From positions 1,933,501 through 1,997,500 of the forward strand of contig CALZFC010000035.1 in NCBI GenBank assembly GCA_945643635.1: a DNA stretch of 64,000 nt, read 5' to 3'. A program made the translations under genes and the position numbers. Below the pieces are notes generated by a model. It searched no databases, was not told the origin of the DNA, and saw nothing but the letters and a program-made list of their open reading frames with translations. This document shows, in pieces, positions 11,181 through 21,825 of this stretch. Each line of letters starts with the position of its first letter. The stretch's first letter is position 1. Source of the stretch: Allodiplogaster sudhausi (taxonomy: Eukaryota > Nematoda > Chromadorea > Rhabditida > Diplogasteridae).

Positions 11181-12464
11181 AAACTAGAACGTTTAAGTGG
11201 TGGGGAGAGTGAGGCGAAAGAAAGAGAAGAAACGAACGTGCAATTGTAAGAGATATGCTTTTGTATTCATTGCGCAAATACCTGTCCCAGACTGTTCGAG
11301 ACTAAAAGGCTGAACCAGACACATAACGTCTTCTAATTCCATAACTCCATAACTCGCAACTCTTAAATGAGGGCATGGCATGACTATTATTCTCTACAAT
11401 TATTATAATTTAGCTCATGAGATGAAAAAAACCATACATACCTTGGCTTTCATGGCTAACGATGTGAAGGAGATAACTGATATCATTCACATGAGTTAAG
11501 ATAATTGTCTCATTTCTTTAGCAAGGCATTCTCTTATTCGTCATTGTACATACGAATAAATAAACGGGGCCTGGTGGGGGCTGCGTATGCTGTCTCCTCT
11601 TTCTTGGCTTTATTCTAAGGTGTTTCTTTTACAGTATTTAGAGCATGACATTTGACTCCTTTTTTTTTTGTCTGAACGCCGTGCCGGCTCTATTCTTCCT
11701 TATAATCAATCGCATTAATGTTGGCTTGATATCTTTAGCGTTCCCGCGCACTGGCAATCTGGAACAACGGAATGACGTGCTAAATTCGTTCAATGAAACA
11801 ACAACGCTGTGTAGTGCTCCCAGTCTGCTCGATCAACAACAACAGCTCTCTTTGCACATCTGAAACAAGCAAAAATAAAAAATAAAATTAATGAAATCAC
11901 TCCGGCGACAGTTTACATACACATATATGAGTGTGGCAACTAAAAAAAGGTCGTTTTGGCATTTTCGACCCGCTATGCACAGTTGCGCAAAATTTTACAG
12001 CTAATTTTTTTGTCAATTTGGTAGATTCGTACAGCATATGCAAAAAAGTGCATGAAACTTTAGAGCAAATATGCATAGCAGGGTTTTAGATGGTAACGCC
12101 ATATATATGGCATATTATAATTTTTCAAATTTTTATGCATAAATATACATATGTCTATATTTGTATACGAATCACAAGTCCTTTGCACACACCAGACGTA
12201 CGACTACAACAGAACTGCCCATACGGCTAGTACTATTACTCTTCTTCTTTGTACACGTCTAATATGAATTTAGGTGGTGCAATTCCAGAAAAGGGACGGT
12301 CTGCGCCATGGCTCTCTTCAGTCTTTTCTCGAGCCACTTCCGTGATCACTTTCTTACTCGAGCTTCGATCACCTATTCCTTGTCATGCATCAGCTTGCTT
12401 CAGATCTGTATATTCCATTATCAAGAACGATGAGCAAAAGCCTTTCCTATCATCCTTCATTTCA
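11181..12464. other. No gene recognised
   Basis: No convincing exon chain was found. One open frame at 11,645-11,863 has no splice partner or recognisable motif. Confidence 0.4.
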
Positions 12465-12468
12465 TTAA

Positions 12469-12960
12469 AGGAGGTCTCCGGCGAATAATTAACATTTCGT
12501 TTTTAAGCATGGATGAGCTCGTCTCATAGTAAAACTTAGATAAAGACAGTTTGAAGGAATTTCATATCATCATTTTAGAATAATACGCATTTTAAATCTC
12601 ACGAGTAGAGAATTTAGCCTCTGTAGATTTTGGCACCTTACTATTCGCAGCGCTTGATCGCATCTTGAAAGCCAACTCCAGCCATCTTCAAAAAAAGTGT
12701 GTATGGCAAAATCGAAGAAACCGAAAACACCAGGAAGCATGTATATCAGAGCTCAAAACCAACATTTCTTAACAGGTCCTCTCCAAATGCAATTTGTGTC
12801 AGCACAAATTTCTGTGGAGAGAGTGAGAAGGGCAGCAGCACTGAAATGGGAGGATCACAGCCTTCCGAAAACTTGACGGGTAGAACAATGCACACTGCAG
12901 CCAGTGGTAGCTAGAGGTTATTCCGCTGGGTCAAATGTCTCGCCTTCTTGTCATGTCTAA
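12469..12960. mobile_element. TTAA-associated element family T2, copy 1 (one end)
   Basis: After TTAA (12,465-12,468) it begins AGGAGGTCTCCGGCGAATAA. The next approximately 480 bp match, with divergence, the spacer sequence 40,138-40,640 in order: a GATGAGCTC block, a CAGTTTG block, CCATCTTCAAAAAAA, GGGCAGCAGCACTGAAA and TTCCGAAAACTTGAC. No matching inverted terminus was found on the right, so the copy is probably incomplete. Confidence 0.55.
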
Positions 12961-13405
12961 ATCCTCACATCTCTCAACGCTCTCTCGCTGTGAAGGGTCG
13001 CAGTAGTTCCATTTGGGATTCCAGCTGCATAGGCGACCCACAGGAAGTGTAGTCCATAGTACGAGAAAATAGAGATTGTAATAAGAGACGTAAAGAGAAA
13101 TAGAACGATAGAGAATGAGTAAAAGAGGGTGAGTGAAAGAGAGAGAGAGAGAGATACCAGAGAAAAGGTAAAAGAGGCAGCCACCCTTTACTCCTGATCA
13201 TAAAGATCAAGATAATGATAACGGTGTGAGTTGCATATATGGAAGAAAAGAAGGGTCAACGTACCGGGTTCATCTATGCATATAGAAGAGGGCTCTCCCT
13301 CAAAATGTTTGATATTATATTTATCGAATACATCCCATTTTATTATATTCTTCTTGAGTGGGACAGTTTAAATCTTTAACTTTATAATAATAATATCAGC
13401 ACGAG
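12957..13405. repeat. Dispersed repeats R2 and R3 next to each other
   Basis: 12,957-13,110 is the inverted partner of bases 1-130. 13,181-13,405 (AAGATCAAGATAATGATAAC to a TATCAGCAC block) is a diverged direct repeat of 19,640-19,873. A GAGAGA tract separates them. The R3 pair flanks the secreted-protein gene on both sides. Confidence 0.6.
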
Positions 13406-13806
13406 GAGAGAGAGCAAAATGAACTGATAACTTTCCTTTTCCGACTTCCCCATACTTCAATATGGAGCTGAAGCAATTCTGTCATTGGAATTTCTTTGTC
13501 TCGATTGCATGTGTGGAAACATTTAAATCGTTGGCGAGACCATCTTCCATGACCCGCTTTCTCTGTCTCTCCTTCTCTTGCGCTCTCTCTCTCTGTGTCT
13601 CCCTGTTTCTCTCTGTCTCTATCTCTTTCTTTCTTTCTCTCTCTTTCTAACCTTTCCCTCTTTCTCTTCCAACTCGTAACCCGCAACGAAGTGGACATGT
13701 GTTCATCACAAAACTTGCCCGAAATGGCATTAATTTGATTGATATGAAATTTCATGTAAATAATTAATTAATTAATTAATTATATTTAGTCAGTCTCTCA
13801 TACAAA

Positions 13807-15399
13807 ATGACCTCTTCTGCCCTTGTCGCGGCGCTCTCTCTACTCCTCTCTCTGGCAACCGCGACGAACGCCTACGACCTTGGTGGGAGGTGTTTATTAA
13901 ATGAAGAACAATTTTTTTCTAACCAATACTACCTTAGCCCACATGATAATGTGCTAGTGTCTTGAGAGACATCAACAGTTGCTGAAGTAGAATAATTATT
14001 CGCGATCAATGCGAGGAGCAATATGGCTTTGCAAAGTATTTTTGTATCAACAATGGCATATATGTAGGTAATAAGCTCCAGTAAGAAGGTAAGCAAATAA
14101 TATAAAAAGGATATAATTGATTCAAGACGCGCTAGTCGACAAGGCAGTCGAAACTTGCTGCCCTAAAGCGATGGCAGCGTGCTGCAAGCGGGTCAGTCAC
14201 TCTTTTGGCAATTTGCCAAGCAATATCATTAATTAGTTCTATTTTTACCTGTTTCCAAAGATAACAGTTCACTTTTTGTACAGTGTTCTTTCAAGAATGC
14301 CTTTCATTATTATTAAATGAATAATAAATGAAACAATTCTATACTTTCCATTAGACTTACTTAGTTGAAAGGGAGAATATAAATTAAAATACTATCATGA
14401 TATTTTCTCAAACATTAATTGTACATAATTAAGGCGATCGGATTCGACCAGGCGCTGTACTGCAAAGACGAGCTGAAAATGAGCAGGGCTGAGGACGTCA
14501 AGATCTTCATGTGTCTTGGGAGGGTGCTAAACACAGAACCGACGGAGATCGGAGGTAAGAGTGAGATAGAAAGAGAAAGAGAGCGAGAGAGAGAGAGAGA
14601 GAGAGAGAGAAAGAAGGACAGATATAGAGAGAGGGTTACGAAGAGCCACATGGATAATGATGGCCAATTGCAAAGAGGATGGATGGATCAATGGAGAGAA
14701 AAATCGGAGTATCAGGGGATGGATTGAATTCTGTAGACATATGTATGTGTGTATGCATGTAATTTGTGGCTCTTTTTCCATATTTTTGCACTTCCATTGC
14801 TCATCATTGAAATTCTTCGGCTGTTCGTCGGTTGAACGATTAACTCTGACCATCAGGCAGAGTATCTCTCTTGTTGGGCATTTCTTGCATGTCAAATTTG
14901 TAAAAAAAAATGTATATTATACAAAATTTTACATTCCTTGTCTTCTTTCTTTCTCTCTTTCCCGCTCTCTTCACTTCAATCACGCCTTAAAATTAAGACT
15001 TTTCAGGTGGAAATCTGTTACCAATTGGCTATTTTCTTTCGTTCTCAGATCGCGGGGTAAGGGTGGTGTGGTGGCCTAGGACGCGCGCGAGGGAGGATGG
15101 GTTGTGGCTTGGGTGACGACGGGTTCGGTTCTCCTCTCATCTGCTTACAGATTCACCGTCGGCAACGTCAACACCACATCGGATATCTGGTCAGTCACTT
15201 TTGCGTTTTTTTTAGCACTTATTATGAAGTAGTTTCTTACTTATTTAACAAATTAGAGCAAAACAAGTTATAAATGTAGCTTAAGTGCAAAAATAGAGAA
15301 ATCGCATTTTTGCATGGTCCAAACCATATTTTAACTAGAATAGGTAAGGAGAAAGAAGCAGACAGCGACAAAGAAGAAGGGAATGAGGGGACTTTGAAA

Positions 15400-15432
<33 letters not shown>

Positions 15433-18425
15433 TGAGTGAGACAGAGAGGGAGAGATTGAAAGGAAAAAGAGGTGGATCAGACGAAACTAGTGCGCGGCTT
15501 GTGAGGGAGGTAGCGCTCGAGGATTTTGATATGCAGAACACTGCGTCATATCACAAATGCAAAAATTCAAATCAAAATTAAATAAATAAATAATCATTTT
15601 GATACGATGCTTCGTCTAGACAATACGATGACTTTATTCCGTGTTCTCTTCTCTAGATATCGGATGCTGCACAATCTTCTCCTACAACGTTAACGATGAA
15701 GAGGACTATTAGTAAGCTACTATCAGGGATGGTCAAAACCAGGCCCGGGCTGGCCCGGGCCCTGGGGGTAAGCGGGCCGGGCCGGGCCCGGGCCCGCCAA
15801 ATTGGCAACGGGTCTCGCGGGCCGGGCCGGGCCGCGAGACCCGTTGCCGTCTCGCGGGCCGGGCCGGGCCGGGCCCTGGGGGTAAGCGGGCCGGGCCGGG
15901 CCTATGTTAAAACGGGCCCGGCCCGGCCCGTGGGGTATGCGGGCCGGGCCGGGCCGGGCCGGGCCCGGCCCGGGCTCGGCCCGCTTTGAGCATCCCTGGC
16001 TACTATTCGCTCTATCTCCATCTTTCCCTTTCAATTTCGCTTCCACCTTTTCTTTCTTTTTTCTCCCCACTTTTCATGGCTCTACACTTTTAAGGTCATA
16101 ATTTGTTGTGAATAATTCAGCTTTACAACCATCCTACTGCATCTGTCTTCCTCTCTCTCTCACTCTGGCTCTCGCTTTCCCACCCCTCTCGCTATCTATT
16201 TTCACTCTCTTACTCTCTATCTCTCTTCTTTATATGTCCTCTCTGTCTTTGTCTCTCTCTTTCTTTTTCGCTCTCTGTATCAATCTCTCCCCTCTCAACC
16301 CCTCACTCTCTTTCCCTCTCGATTTCACTCCCTCTCTCTCTCTCTCTCCCTCTCTCTCTCTCTTTCTCTCTTTCTCTCTATCTCCAGCTGCGCCGAACGT
16401 TGCATGGGCGCCCTCGCACATCCCAGCTGGAGTGCCGACCAGAAGATGAAAGTGATTAGCGACTGTAAGAATCACAATCACATGACAAAGGTACCTAATC
16501 AATCAATAATTCTTCCGATATGTGTATATTCTTATTCTTTGTTAAAAGAAAAAGATTGCGGAAACAACTAGCCTTTGAAAAAGTACACCATTTGACTGCA
16601 CAGTATCTTGGCACCAGGGATGTATCGGAATAAAAATTTTCATAACGGAATTCGGAATTCGGAATTCGGAAGGCCCCCTTTCATAACGGAATTCGGAAAT
16701 CGGAATTCGGAAGAGAAAAAAGGTCGGAATTCGGAATTCGGAATTCAAAATTCGGAATTCGGAACTTCAATTTTCAATAAGAAAATGGGACTTTTTCTCT
16801 AACTTTTGGCCTGCCTCCAGCGCTTGGGGCATAAAACAACAGTAGATAAGATGGGGGATGTGCTCTGCCGTGCCATTAAAAGCTTGGGTGACAGCTGAAG
16901 AAAACATTGTCAAATATTTTTATTTACTTTTGTTCTCTCGGTTTTGAGCAGTATCTCACGCCCATGAAAACTTCTACCAGTTTCAGCAAAAGGTGCAAAG
17001 TATATAAAATTAGTGCAGTATAAAGCCAAACCCTTGTTTTCCACTGCTCTGGGGGGATAAGAGGAGATATTTTCTTAACACAACTCATTTCCTCGCTCTG
17101 ATAAGGCGAGAGACAATCGCACTCTGCTATCCTATCTCTTCCCACCCTATCGAAATAGGAAAGCGAGCCCAGTTCTGCTCAAGTCGATGGACAAGGAGAA
17201 CAACAGTCGCCTGGCCAAGCTGGCGGAGTGTATTCACCGACACGCTACTAAACATCTCCTCTCCCAGCCACTCCCCTCACTCCCAGGACAGTTTATCTCC
17301 TACGTCCGCCGTCGCACGCTGAACAGAGGCAATGAATAGGGAGAAGGCAACACGAGCAGTGATGGTCGGTTCGGTGGAGAACGGCAGCGATAGGGAGATC
17401 GCCGAGCATGATAATTCCATGCTCATCTCCAGCTTTGATGCTCGGTTACGAACGGCGTCCGTTCTCACCCCTCCCCCCCGACGGCATCTCTCTGGGTAAC
17501 GTCGCGCCAAACGAAATCTTGACTTTTGGAGTGGTCTGTATCTCGGGCCCCCAGGGGTTTTGATAGAGTTCCGTACCGTGCCTTGGCCCAAACCACTAAC
17601 CAATCTACTTTAGATTCGAGAACTTTATTATTTCAGTTTATATCAGCACTTTAATGTTGTGATGTTGGAAATTGATTTCAGTTTTACCAAAATGCGCTTC
17701 CCAAAAGTTCTCCCCTTATGAAAGATCCGCAAAACATTTCATTGTTATTTCGCCCGGCTCAAAATTAAAGCTTCATTAACATTTTATCAAACTGGCGTCA
17801 GTTTTCTCAGGGCTGGCTTCAGTTTTCTTCTTAGATTAATGCATAAAATGTGGACGGCTGAGCTACAAAATTCCGAAAAAATTCCGAAGAAATGGCCTTC
17901 AAAACGGAATTCGGAATTCGGAATTCGGAAGGGAAAAAAGGTCGGAATTCGGAATTCGGAAGGGAAAAAAGGTCGGAATTCGGAATTCGGAACTCGGAAT
18001 TCTGAATTCCGATACACAACTGCTTGGCACGAAGAACAAACACACTGACAACAAATCGAGCATCATTTGAAAAAGCGCTGCCGAACACTGTTTTTTTAGT
18101 TCTCTCTCGCTCTCTCTCTCTCTCTGTCAGTACTTCTCCCTCTATATATCTCTCTCTATCTCTCTCCCTTACTCTCACTTGAACTTTCTCTTTCTCTCGT
18201 TCATCTTTTCTCTCACTTTCTCCCTCTCCGCTCAATCTATATCTCTCTTTCTCTCTCTCTCTCTCTCCCTTTCCAGTGCCTCTTCGATGCGTGCCTCATC
18301 AAGCATCGTTTCCCTACCGGCTGGATGGACAACATCGAGAAGGAATGCAGGCAGATCGCAACGATGAGAAAAGGTAGGCAAGCAGTACATGAGAGAGGTG
18401 ATCATCAAAAGGATCTGAGTAGAGC

Positions 18426-18456
<31 letters not shown>

Positions 18457-18977
18457 AAAGTCAGAGAGAGAGAAAAGACAAAGAGAGGGCGAGGGAGAGA
18501 CAGAGAGAGACATAAAGAGAGAGAGAAAGAAAGAGAGAGAGAGATGAGAAAGAGAAAGGGAGAGGGACAGAGGCAGCTCTTTATCTCAATCCCTCTTAAT
18601 CATCTCAGTATATTCTCATCTACCCACCAGTACAGCCCTATATTCTCTCTCTGTCTCTCTTCTCTATCTCTCTCATTCACCCGCTCTTACTCGTTCCTGT
18701 CATCTCACTCTCTCACTTTTCACCCCATCTCTCCCTAACTGTCTTCTCTCTCTCACACACACACTCTCACTTACTGCCATCATGCCATCTCTCTATCACT
18801 AACCCCTTACGGGACTAAAGTACTTTCGTTTTGTTCCCTTCAACTGGCCCGTCCCTTTAAAAGAACCCCTAGAAAAAGTTATTATCATCAAAACTTTTTT
18901 CTTTCGTATGAAAGAGGTCGGCTCAAACCAAAGAAGCAACTTATGCAATTATACTTCTTGTAGATTCCGTTGTATAA
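13807..18977 (+). CDS. Secreted cysteine-rich protein, 189 aa, eight exons (unidentified)
   Basis: Predicted exons are 13,807-13,882, 14,127-14,191, 14,434-14,554, 15,151-15,189, 15,657-15,711, 16,388-16,490, 18,277-18,373 and 18,964-18,977. Phases join consistently (1,0,1,1,2,0,1) to a TAA stop. The protein begins with a clear signal peptide (MTSSALVAALSLLLSLATA, cleavage probably after TNA at residue 22). The mature part has 14 cysteines, including CCPKAMAACC and GCC pairs, and ends IATMRKDSVV. No transmembrane segment or GPI tail is seen, so export from the cell is expected. I do not recognise the family. The even cysteine count suggests disulfides. Introns are full of CT/GA tracts and transposons, and intron 6 (16,491-18,276) holds two GGAATTC-rich repeats. 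A 69-nt in-frame segment at about 17,159-17,227 with usable splice sites could be an extra exon. The short 3' exon is the weakest call. Confidence 0.6.
15724..15998. mobile_element. hAT-like GC-rich MITE with 8-bp target duplication
   Basis: Element of 275 bp beginning CAGGGATGGTCAAAACC and ending TTTGAGCATCCCTG. It is flanked on both sides by the identical octamer GCTACTAT (15,716-15,723 and 15,999-16,006). An 8-bp duplication and CAGGG/CCCTG ends are typical of hAT transposons. The interior is GGGCCGGGCC repeats with no coding capacity. It sits in an intron of the secreted-protein gene, 12 nt past the exon 5 donor. Confidence 0.85.
16620..16775. repeat. GGAATTC-rich minisatellite repeat, copy 1
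   Basis: Arrays of GGAATTC(GGAATTC) separated by GAAGAGAAAAAAGGTC-type linkers. It begins CAGGGATGTATCGGAAT (16,615), sharing CAGGGATG with the GC-rich MITE ends, so it may be another hAT-type non-autonomous element. It lies inside intron 6 of the secreted-protein gene. Confidence 0.7.
17875..18015. repeat. GGAATTC-rich minisatellite repeat, copy 2
   Basis: Same GGAATTC and GGGAAAAAAGGTC units as at 16,620, ending GAATTCCGATACACA. It is also within intron 6 of the secreted-protein gene. Confidence 0.7.
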
Positions 18978-19554
18978 CGGATGTGAACTGAATCACAGAA
19001 TCGTGTACTCGAGCTCGAATCGTATGTGCCTATCCATTGTTCTTCGTCGCTACAAGAACAACATCCAGTTCGGAATAACCGATATATGTAATAGAGAACA
19101 GCCTTGTTTTATTTATGTTGAATTCCTTGTTTTATGCATTCACTTAAACATGAAGAGCATATATTATCATTACTAGTATCATTAATTATTACTTGTCTTC
19201 CACGTGAATTACTTGTTATACCGTAATAAATTATAATTATAGGAAGATAAATCTCTCTCTGATTCACTCGTGTTTACTCACCATTTCATTTCATCTAGCC
19301 CATCGAAAACCACGAACGAACGCCGTAACAGTTGTGTTGAATCACAAAAGTGTTTTTTTTAATACTTCAGCTCAAAGAATGAAATGTTTTATAATGCAAC
19401 AAATAAAACAGGCGCATGTCAAACTGTTCAATCGAGACAGAAAATGAAGAGTTGATTGATTTGAACGATATTAGTTGCCTCTTGTGAGAATGACACAACA
19501 TGGTGTAATATGGGAAATGTCGCACGACCACAAGAGTGCAGTTTTTGAATGGAT

Positions 19555-20272
19555 AGAGAGAGAGAGAGATAGAGAACGAGGGAGAGCGAGAGCAAGAGAG
19601 AGAAATAGAGAGAGAGAGAGAGAGAGAGAGAGCAGCAACAGTCAACTCATGCTCATTAAGATCCAGATAATGATAACGGTGAGAGTTGCATATGTATATA
19701 GAAGATTGAAGTGTCAACGAGCTGGGAGTGCAGGCCGATTTCATCTATGCGAGGGCAGAAGAGGGTACTGTCTCAAAATGTTTGTTACTATATTAATCGA
19801 ATAAATCACATTTTATTATATTCTACTTGAGTGGGGACGTTAGAATATCTAACTTCATATGACTATCAGCACTCTGCCTATGTCTCTGCCGGTCTCTCTA
19901 TCTCTTTCTCTCTCCCTCTCTCTCTGTCTCCATGGATCTGACCGAGAGATTCGGAAAAAAGAAATTGAATGAGAGAGAGAGTGAGATAGAGAGAATGAGA
20001 GAGAGAGAGAAACAGGTAGAGCGAACAGAGACATCCTAGCTCGAGTAGTTAATCGACAGTCGTTTGAGAACATAAAATAAAATAGAATAAAATAACACAT
20101 ATCAACACGAAAACATACTAACAATAAGTCTCACGAGAAGGACAGAGGAAACAGAGGAGAAAAAGAACAAAATAGAGAGAGAGAACAAAGTAAGAGCGAG
20201 AGCCAACAGGAAAAAGAAATTAGGTGTAGGCGCCCTGTAATGCCACAGGAGTTTAGAAAAGAGAGGAAAACG

Positions 20273-20305
<33 letters not shown>

Positions 20306-20506
20306 CGTGAGAGAAGGAGAGAGAAGTGGAGAGAGAGAATAGGAGAGAGAGAGGAGAGACAGAGAGAGAAGGTAGAGATGGAAGAGAGTAGAGAGATTAT
20401 AGGGCGTGGCCGTGTACTTACACCCATTGAAATGGCGGCTGTGTCATTCGTTGTAGGCGTTTTCTTCAAGCAAAGAATAACCACTGAGAAGGAACCGCGT
20501 GGCGAA

Positions 20507-20545
<39 letters not shown>

Positions 20546-20600
20546 CTCTCTCACTCTCTTTCTCAATCTTGCCCTCTCAATCTGTCTTGCTGTTTCTCCA
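19555..20600. repeat. GA/CT microsatellite cluster with R3 repeat
   Basis: GAGAGA tracts at 19,555-19,630, 19,968-20,010 and 20,275-20,400, and a CTCTCT tract at 20,510-20,570. 19,640-19,873 is the second R3 copy. Open frames here are Arg/Glu or Ser/Leu repeats of low-complexity DNA. Confidence 0.75.
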
Positions 20601-20705
20601 GCTATCTCACACATCCGTTTATTCTTTCCGTTAATTCTTTTTTACACCCTACAATTCAACTTGTAACCGTTGTGATGAGATTTAAAGAGTAAGGCATAAA
20701 AGACC

Positions 20706-20832
20706 TACATATGTTTGTTTCTAACCGATCTTCGCCGCACAAGAACATTAAACAAAAAGTTGTACATATGTATGTACAACTTTTCGTTTTATGTTCTTGT
20801 GTGATGAAGATCGGCTAGAAACATGCATATGT
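20706..20832. repeat. Long near-perfect hairpin
   Basis: Arms of about 60 bp (TTTCTAACCGATCTTCGCCG... against ...GAAGATCGGCTAGAAAC) fold around the centre at about 20,769, with CATATG inside both arms. It could be a small MITE or a foldback transcript. No protein is encoded. Confidence 0.8.
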
Positions 20833-21825
20833 AAATCTTAAAAAAAATTTCTTTTCAACAACATATTTTAAGGTATAAAGTATTGATTAAAAACTTTTAG
20901 CAATGTTGATTTTTTTATTATTGATTGATTGATTGATCGAATGACTGACATTAACAAGCGTCGAAAAGAAGGTGAGATTGGATGCAGGCAGATAGAGACA
21001 AACAAATGTTCATACGGCGTGATCGATGAGAAGGTTCAGCAAATCGCACGACACTCTCAACTATATACTAGCTTATCACTGTTGCCTCTTTTATTTCATT
21101 TTTTTGCCAAATATTCCGATCCATTTGCTATAATAGAAGATTAGTGAGAAACACAAGTTTGATTTTCTTTAACTTAGAATGTAGTTCCCTACTGCTGTCT
21201 TACTTCTTGAGTCATGACTGGAAGGCGATGGGCAGTTGACAGTTTCGCATTCTCGCGTGAATAGTATTAAAATATCAGCATTCTACTGCTTGTATCAAGA
21301 ATAGAGTCATCATTTTACTAAGAAAACTCAAAGAAATTGATTTAAAGTCGCAATTCTTTCAATACGCTATACATCACAGGTTTTGTGACAATTGTAAATG
21401 CAGTTATTACAGGTTTTAGTTGTAAATGCAGTTATTACAGGTTTGATATCCAGAGGTATTATTCATCCACTACAAATTTGAACAAAACCTTTTCCCAAAT
21501 AAAGCGGGAGGTAAAAGTATAGTTTGCAAATACGTATTGTGTAAGGGCACCATTGCGCGAGTGTTCAAAAGCAGTAGCAATTTGAAAAACGAAACCAGAG
21601 TGGCGTAACCTTCTTAATATTTCTCTAACGGTTCAAACAATAAGAGCGTGGAATAACAATAAGGACTTCAGAGTCAGAATTTGCACTATATCACATCTTC
21701 AAAAGAGTTTCACTAAAATATTAACCAATATAAATGAATGGCGGGTTATTCTAAGATATACATATGTGCATACGATTGTAATACTGCAGAAATCATTGAA
21801 ACTGTAACAGAAGACACACACAGTG
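20833..21825. other. No gene recognised
   Basis: AT-rich. A 32-bp tandem duplication (TTGTAAATGCAGTTATTACA unit) lies at 21,389-21,445. This stretch is downstream of the minus-strand IR-like gene. Confidence 0.45.

Noticed and set aside
15696..16101. Gly/Pro/Arg-rich open frames
   Set aside because: Same GC-rich element; the 8-bp target duplication shows it is an insertion.
16542..18235. Open frames with NSEFRIPNSE repeats
   Set aside because: Translation of the GGAATTC minisatellite.
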